Origin: WHSW01 sp963781265
GTDB taxonomy: Bacteria; Actinomycetota; Thermoleophilia; Solirubrobacterales; 70-9
NCBI GenBank assembly: GCA_963781265.1
Contig: CAWAFH010000018.1
Span: 372,001-436,000, forward strand
Direction of reading: 5' to 3'
DNA: 64,000 nucleotides
Part shown: positions 61,957 through 64,000 of the stretch, in pieces
How the letters are laid out: every line of letters begins with the position of its first letter
Position numbering within the stretch: the first letter of the stretch is position 1
Position numbers and translations under genes: made by a program
Notes under the pieces: model-generated
What the model was told of the DNA's origin: nothing
Database searches by the model: none
What the model saw: only the letters and a program-made list of their open reading frames with translations

Positions 61957-62976
61957 ATGGCCGACGAACAGCGTGATCCGGAGGATGCGGGCGTCGACGA
62001 GGTGGTCGTCGCCGAGGAGCGGCCCGAGGAGCCGAGGACCCAGGCGGACGAGCATGAGCGCTTCGCCGAGCAGGCCGGCGGCTCCCAGGCGGAGGTCGTC
62101 GACTACGAGGAGCCCGCTCCCGAGCTCGGCAGCCTGAACAAGGACTACACGATCCCCGGCGTGGACCCGTCCGAGTCGAACCCGTACCGCTGGCACACCG
62201 GCGAGAAGCGCGACCACGGCGGCGAGGACGCGATCGAGATCATCGACGTGGTCAAGCAGTTCGGCCGCACGCGGATCCTCAACGGGCTCAACCTCGGCCT
62301 GCCCGACGACCAGATCTCAATGGTGCTCGGCCCGTCGGGAACCGGAAAGTCGGTGTTGATCAAGCACATCGTCGGTCTCCTGTATCCGGATTCCGGCGAC
62401 GTGCTCGTCCACGGCGAGTCGGTCCCGGGCATGTCCGACGACGAGCTGTTCGAGATGCGCAAGAAGTTCGGCCTGCTGTTCCAGGACGGGGCGCTGTTCG
62501 GCTCGATGAACATCTTCGACAACGTCGCCTTCCCGCTGCGCCAGCACACGGACAAGTCGGAGGACGAGATCGGGGAGATCGTCAACCGGCGGCTGCGCGA
62601 GGTCGGCCTGTCGGAGGCGACCGAGAAGATGCCGAACGAGCTCTCGGGCGGGATGCGCAAGCGCGCCGGCTTCGCCCGGGCGCTGGTGCTCGACCCGGCG
62701 ATCGTCATGTTCGACGAGCCCGACTCCGGCCTCGACCCGGTTCGGACCGCGCTGCTGTGCGAGCTGATCCGCGAGGTCCACGAGGAGAACGGCGGCTGCT
62801 ACATGGTGATCAGCCACGACCTCGGCACCGCGCGCCGGATCGCCGACTTCATCGCCGTGCTCTGGAAGGGCAAGATCGTCGAGTCCGGCCCGTCCGAGGA
62901 GCTGTTCAACTCCGACAACGAGTTCGTCAGCCAGTTCCTCAACGCGGAGACGCAGGGTCCGCTCGCGATGGATTGA
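61957..62976 (+). CDS. ABC transporter ATPase of Mla/Mce type (MlaF/MceG-like)
   Basis: 339 aa. Walker A GPSGTGKS, signature LSGGMRKRAGFARALV, Walker B IVMFDEPDSGLDPVR and H-loop VISHDLGTA are complete; the RKRAGFARAL motif is characteristic of MlaF. The first ~95 residues are acidic and probably disordered (DEQRDPEDAGVDEVVVAEERPEEPRT...), longer than in MlaF or MceG. It energises the YrbE permeases just upstream. ATG 61957 is preceded by GAGAGAGGAGG. An RND/MmpL-like gene follows. Confidence 0.94.
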   Translation: MADEQRDPEDAGVDEVVVAEERPEEPRTQADEHERFAEQAGGSQAEVVDYEEPAPELGSLNKDYTIPGVDPSESNPYRWHTGEKRDHGGEDAIEIIDVVKQFGRTRILNGLNLGLPDDQISMVLGPSGTGKSVLIKHIVGLLYPDSGDVLVHGESVPGMSDDELFEMRKKFGLLFQDGALFGSMNIFDNVAFPLRQHTDKSEDEIGEIVNRRLREVGLSEATEKMPNELSGGMRKRAGFARALVLDPAIVMFDEPDSGLDPVRTALLCELIREVHEENGGCYMVISHDLGTARRIADFIAVLWKGKIVESGPSEELFNSDNEFVSQFLNAETQGPLAMD

Positions 62977-62980
62977 CGAA

Positions 62981-63048
62981 GTTGCTGGCTCCTCGGTGCT
63001 CGATCCGCGACCCTCGAGCGGCTGGCAACTGACAACTGGCAACTCGAA
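62981..63048. repeat. Hybrid heptad-repeat locus with both repeat families
   Basis: TTGCTGG (62982-62988), then GCTCG-type 7-mers (CTCCTCG, GTGCTCG, ATCCGCG, ACCCTCG), then CTGGCAA-CTGACAA-CTGGCAA (63022-63042). It fills the gap between MlaF and the RND gene and resembles the 24.6-25.1 kb element without its gene. Confidence 0.65.
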
Positions 63049-63073
63049 CATCCGCGCACCCTAGTCTTCCGAC

Positions 63074-64000
63074 ATTGCGAGGGATCTGTTCGCACGGCTC
63101 GCGGCGTGGTGCGTCGAGCAGCCGATCCCGGTCGTCGTCGCGGTCGTGCTGGTCGCGCTGCTCGGCGCGGTCGCGGCGCTGCGGCTCGAGCCCGACGCCG
63201 GCACCGACCAGCTCGTCGACAGCGGCTCGGCCGCCGACCGGGCGACCGAGGACTTCGAGCACAAGTTCGGCGACGACGCGGTTGTCGTCCTCGTCAAGGG
63301 CGACCTCGACCAGCTCGTGCTCACATCCGACCTCGGCAAGCTGCTGTCGCTCGAGGGCTGCCTCTCGGGCAACGTCGAGGGCGGCAAGGTGTTCACCGAC
63401 AAGCCGGCCCCGGCGCCGTGTGCGGCGCTCGCCGCGAGCCAGCCGGCCCAGGCGGTGCTCGGCGGGGCGACCTTTCTCAACCAGTCCGCGATCCAGGCGA
63501 CCAACGTGCTCCAGGGCCAATCGAAGGCCGCGGTCAAGCAGGCGCGCGCGGCCGCCGCGGCGGCGCTCGAGCGCGCCCGCCGCCAGGGCCTCAGCACCGA
63601 GCAGCAGCAGGCCGCCGCGAAGGCGGCCGCCGACGAGGTCCTGACCCAGTTCCGGCAGCGGCTGCTGCAGCTCTCGGTCCAGTACGGCCAGACCGGCCTG
63701 CCGCGCCTCGACGACCCGACGTTCGTCAGCGCGGTCGTCTTCGACCCGGCGCGGCCGGGCGAGCCGAAGCCGCGCTTCTCGATCTTCTGGCCGAGCTCCG
63801 ACGCCGCGCAGATCCTGATCCGGCTGAAGCCCGATCTGAGCGAGTCGGAGCGCAGCGAGGCGATCGGGCAGATCCGCGACGCGGTCGGCGACGACGCCTT
63901 CAAGATCCGCGGCGCCGAGTACGTGGTGAGCGGCGCCCCGGTCGTCGTCGACGGGCTCGCCGACAAGCTCTCCAGCTCGATCCTGATCCTGCTGGCGGCG
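63074..64000 (+). CDS. RND/MmpL-type transporter, N-terminal part (cut by window end)
   Basis: At least 309 aa visible. After ARDLFARLAAWCVEQPIPVVVAVVLVALLGAVAAL (first membrane helix), the loop DAGTDQLVDSGSAADRATEDFEHKFGDDAVVVLVKGDL matches the first extracytoplasmic segment of hopanoid/MmpL-type RND proteins. It is followed by a long Ala/Gln helical insert (about 135-205) and, near the end, VVVDGLADKLSSSILILLAA, the next membrane helix. No ATG/GTG/TTG is usable before the conserved start; ATT 63074 is the only initiator after the in-frame TAG at 63062. It probably works with the Mla/Mce-type genes upstream. Confidence 0.8.
   Translation, partial: MARDLFARLAAWCVEQPIPVVVAVVLVALLGAVAALRLEPDAGTDQLVDSGSAADRATEDFEHKFGDDAVVVLVKGDLDQLVLTSDLGKLLSLEGCLSGNVEGGKVFTDKPAPAPCAALAASQPAQAVLGGATFLNQSAIQATNVLQGQSKAAVKQARAAAAAALERARRQGLSTEQQQAAAKAAADEVLTQFRQRLLQLSVQYGQTGLPRLDDPTFVSAVVFDPARPGEPKPRFSIFWPSSDAAQILIRLKPDLSESERSEAIGQIRDAVGDDAFKIRGAEYVVSGAPVVVDGLADKLSSSILILLAA

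Overview
The window is a compact, very GC-rich bacterial chromosome segment. Start codons are often GTG or TTG, and many adjacent genes overlap by 4 bp (ATGA, GTGA, TTGA). The gene content points to an actinobacterium: a SigF/SigB-type sigma factor with a STAS antagonist and a PP2C phosphatase, HemQ-type coproheme decarboxylase, an FprA-like reductase, a PimA-like glycosyltransferase, YrbE/Mce-type ABC genes, a DUF559 protein and many acyl-CoA dehydrogenases. A deep-branching Thermoleophilia/Solirubrobacterales-like lineage is my best guess. That is an inference, since no rRNA or marker search was possible. I found no rRNA, no convincing tRNA, no IS transposase, no prophage and no CRISPR array.

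Layout. 1-9.7 kb: a truncated secreted protein, a sulfatase lipoprotein, a membrane-tethered HTH protein, a crotonase, a stand-alone biotinyl carrier, a GT2 glycosyltransferase, glycerol kinase, a PlsC acyltransferase, a lactonase-like MBL enzyme, a PECR-like SDR, an MFS C-terminal remnant and a P450. 9.7-16.1 kb: DUF559 protein, acyl-CoA dehydrogenase, TetR-MFS pair, SDR and a second acyl-CoA dehydrogenase. 16.1-19.8 kb: a three-gene zinc-ribbon/membrane operon and two small envelope proteins. 19.8-29 kb: an acyl-CoA catabolic locus. Two acyl-CoA dehydrogenases diverge from an enoyl-CoA hydratase, carboxyltransferase, BKACE, CoA-transferase/racemase and MerR operon across a 23-bp palindrome. 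29-36.4 kb: sigma factor, STAS and PP2C genes, then a nitrilase-TetR pair and a small membrane-protein operon that carries a matching SigF/SigB-type promoter. 36.4-45.7 kb: housekeeping genes, including DegV, ErpA-like, ABC-F, the FprA-BolA-Grx4 operon, a probable GxGD intramembrane protease and HemQ. 45.7-53.7 kb: an alkaline-phosphatase-like membrane protein, a GT4 plus LPG-synthase-TM fusion, and metH behind a SAM riboswitch. 53.7-60.1 kb: YjbQ, GST, thioesterase and ALDH genes, two PQQ-type sugar dehydrogenases and a lipoprotein. 60.2-64 kb: a YrbE/YrbE/MlaF-type lipid ABC operon leading into an RND/MmpL transporter cut by the window end.

The least expected structure is a set of 7-bp tandem repeats at gene junctions. 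One family is built on GGCGAGC/GCTCGCC (loci near 3.06, 13.93, 25.98 and 61.08 kb), often as head-to-head heptad arrays that would form long hairpins. The other is built on TTGCTAG/CTAGCAA and stands as an inverted pair on both sides of a decayed four-helix-bundle (S23/IVP-type) gene at 24.6-25.1 kb. A locus at 63.0 kb carries both types. The repeats sit directly against start or stop codons and in two genes have become part of the protein. Together they look like a small, non-autonomous, repeat-based element family.
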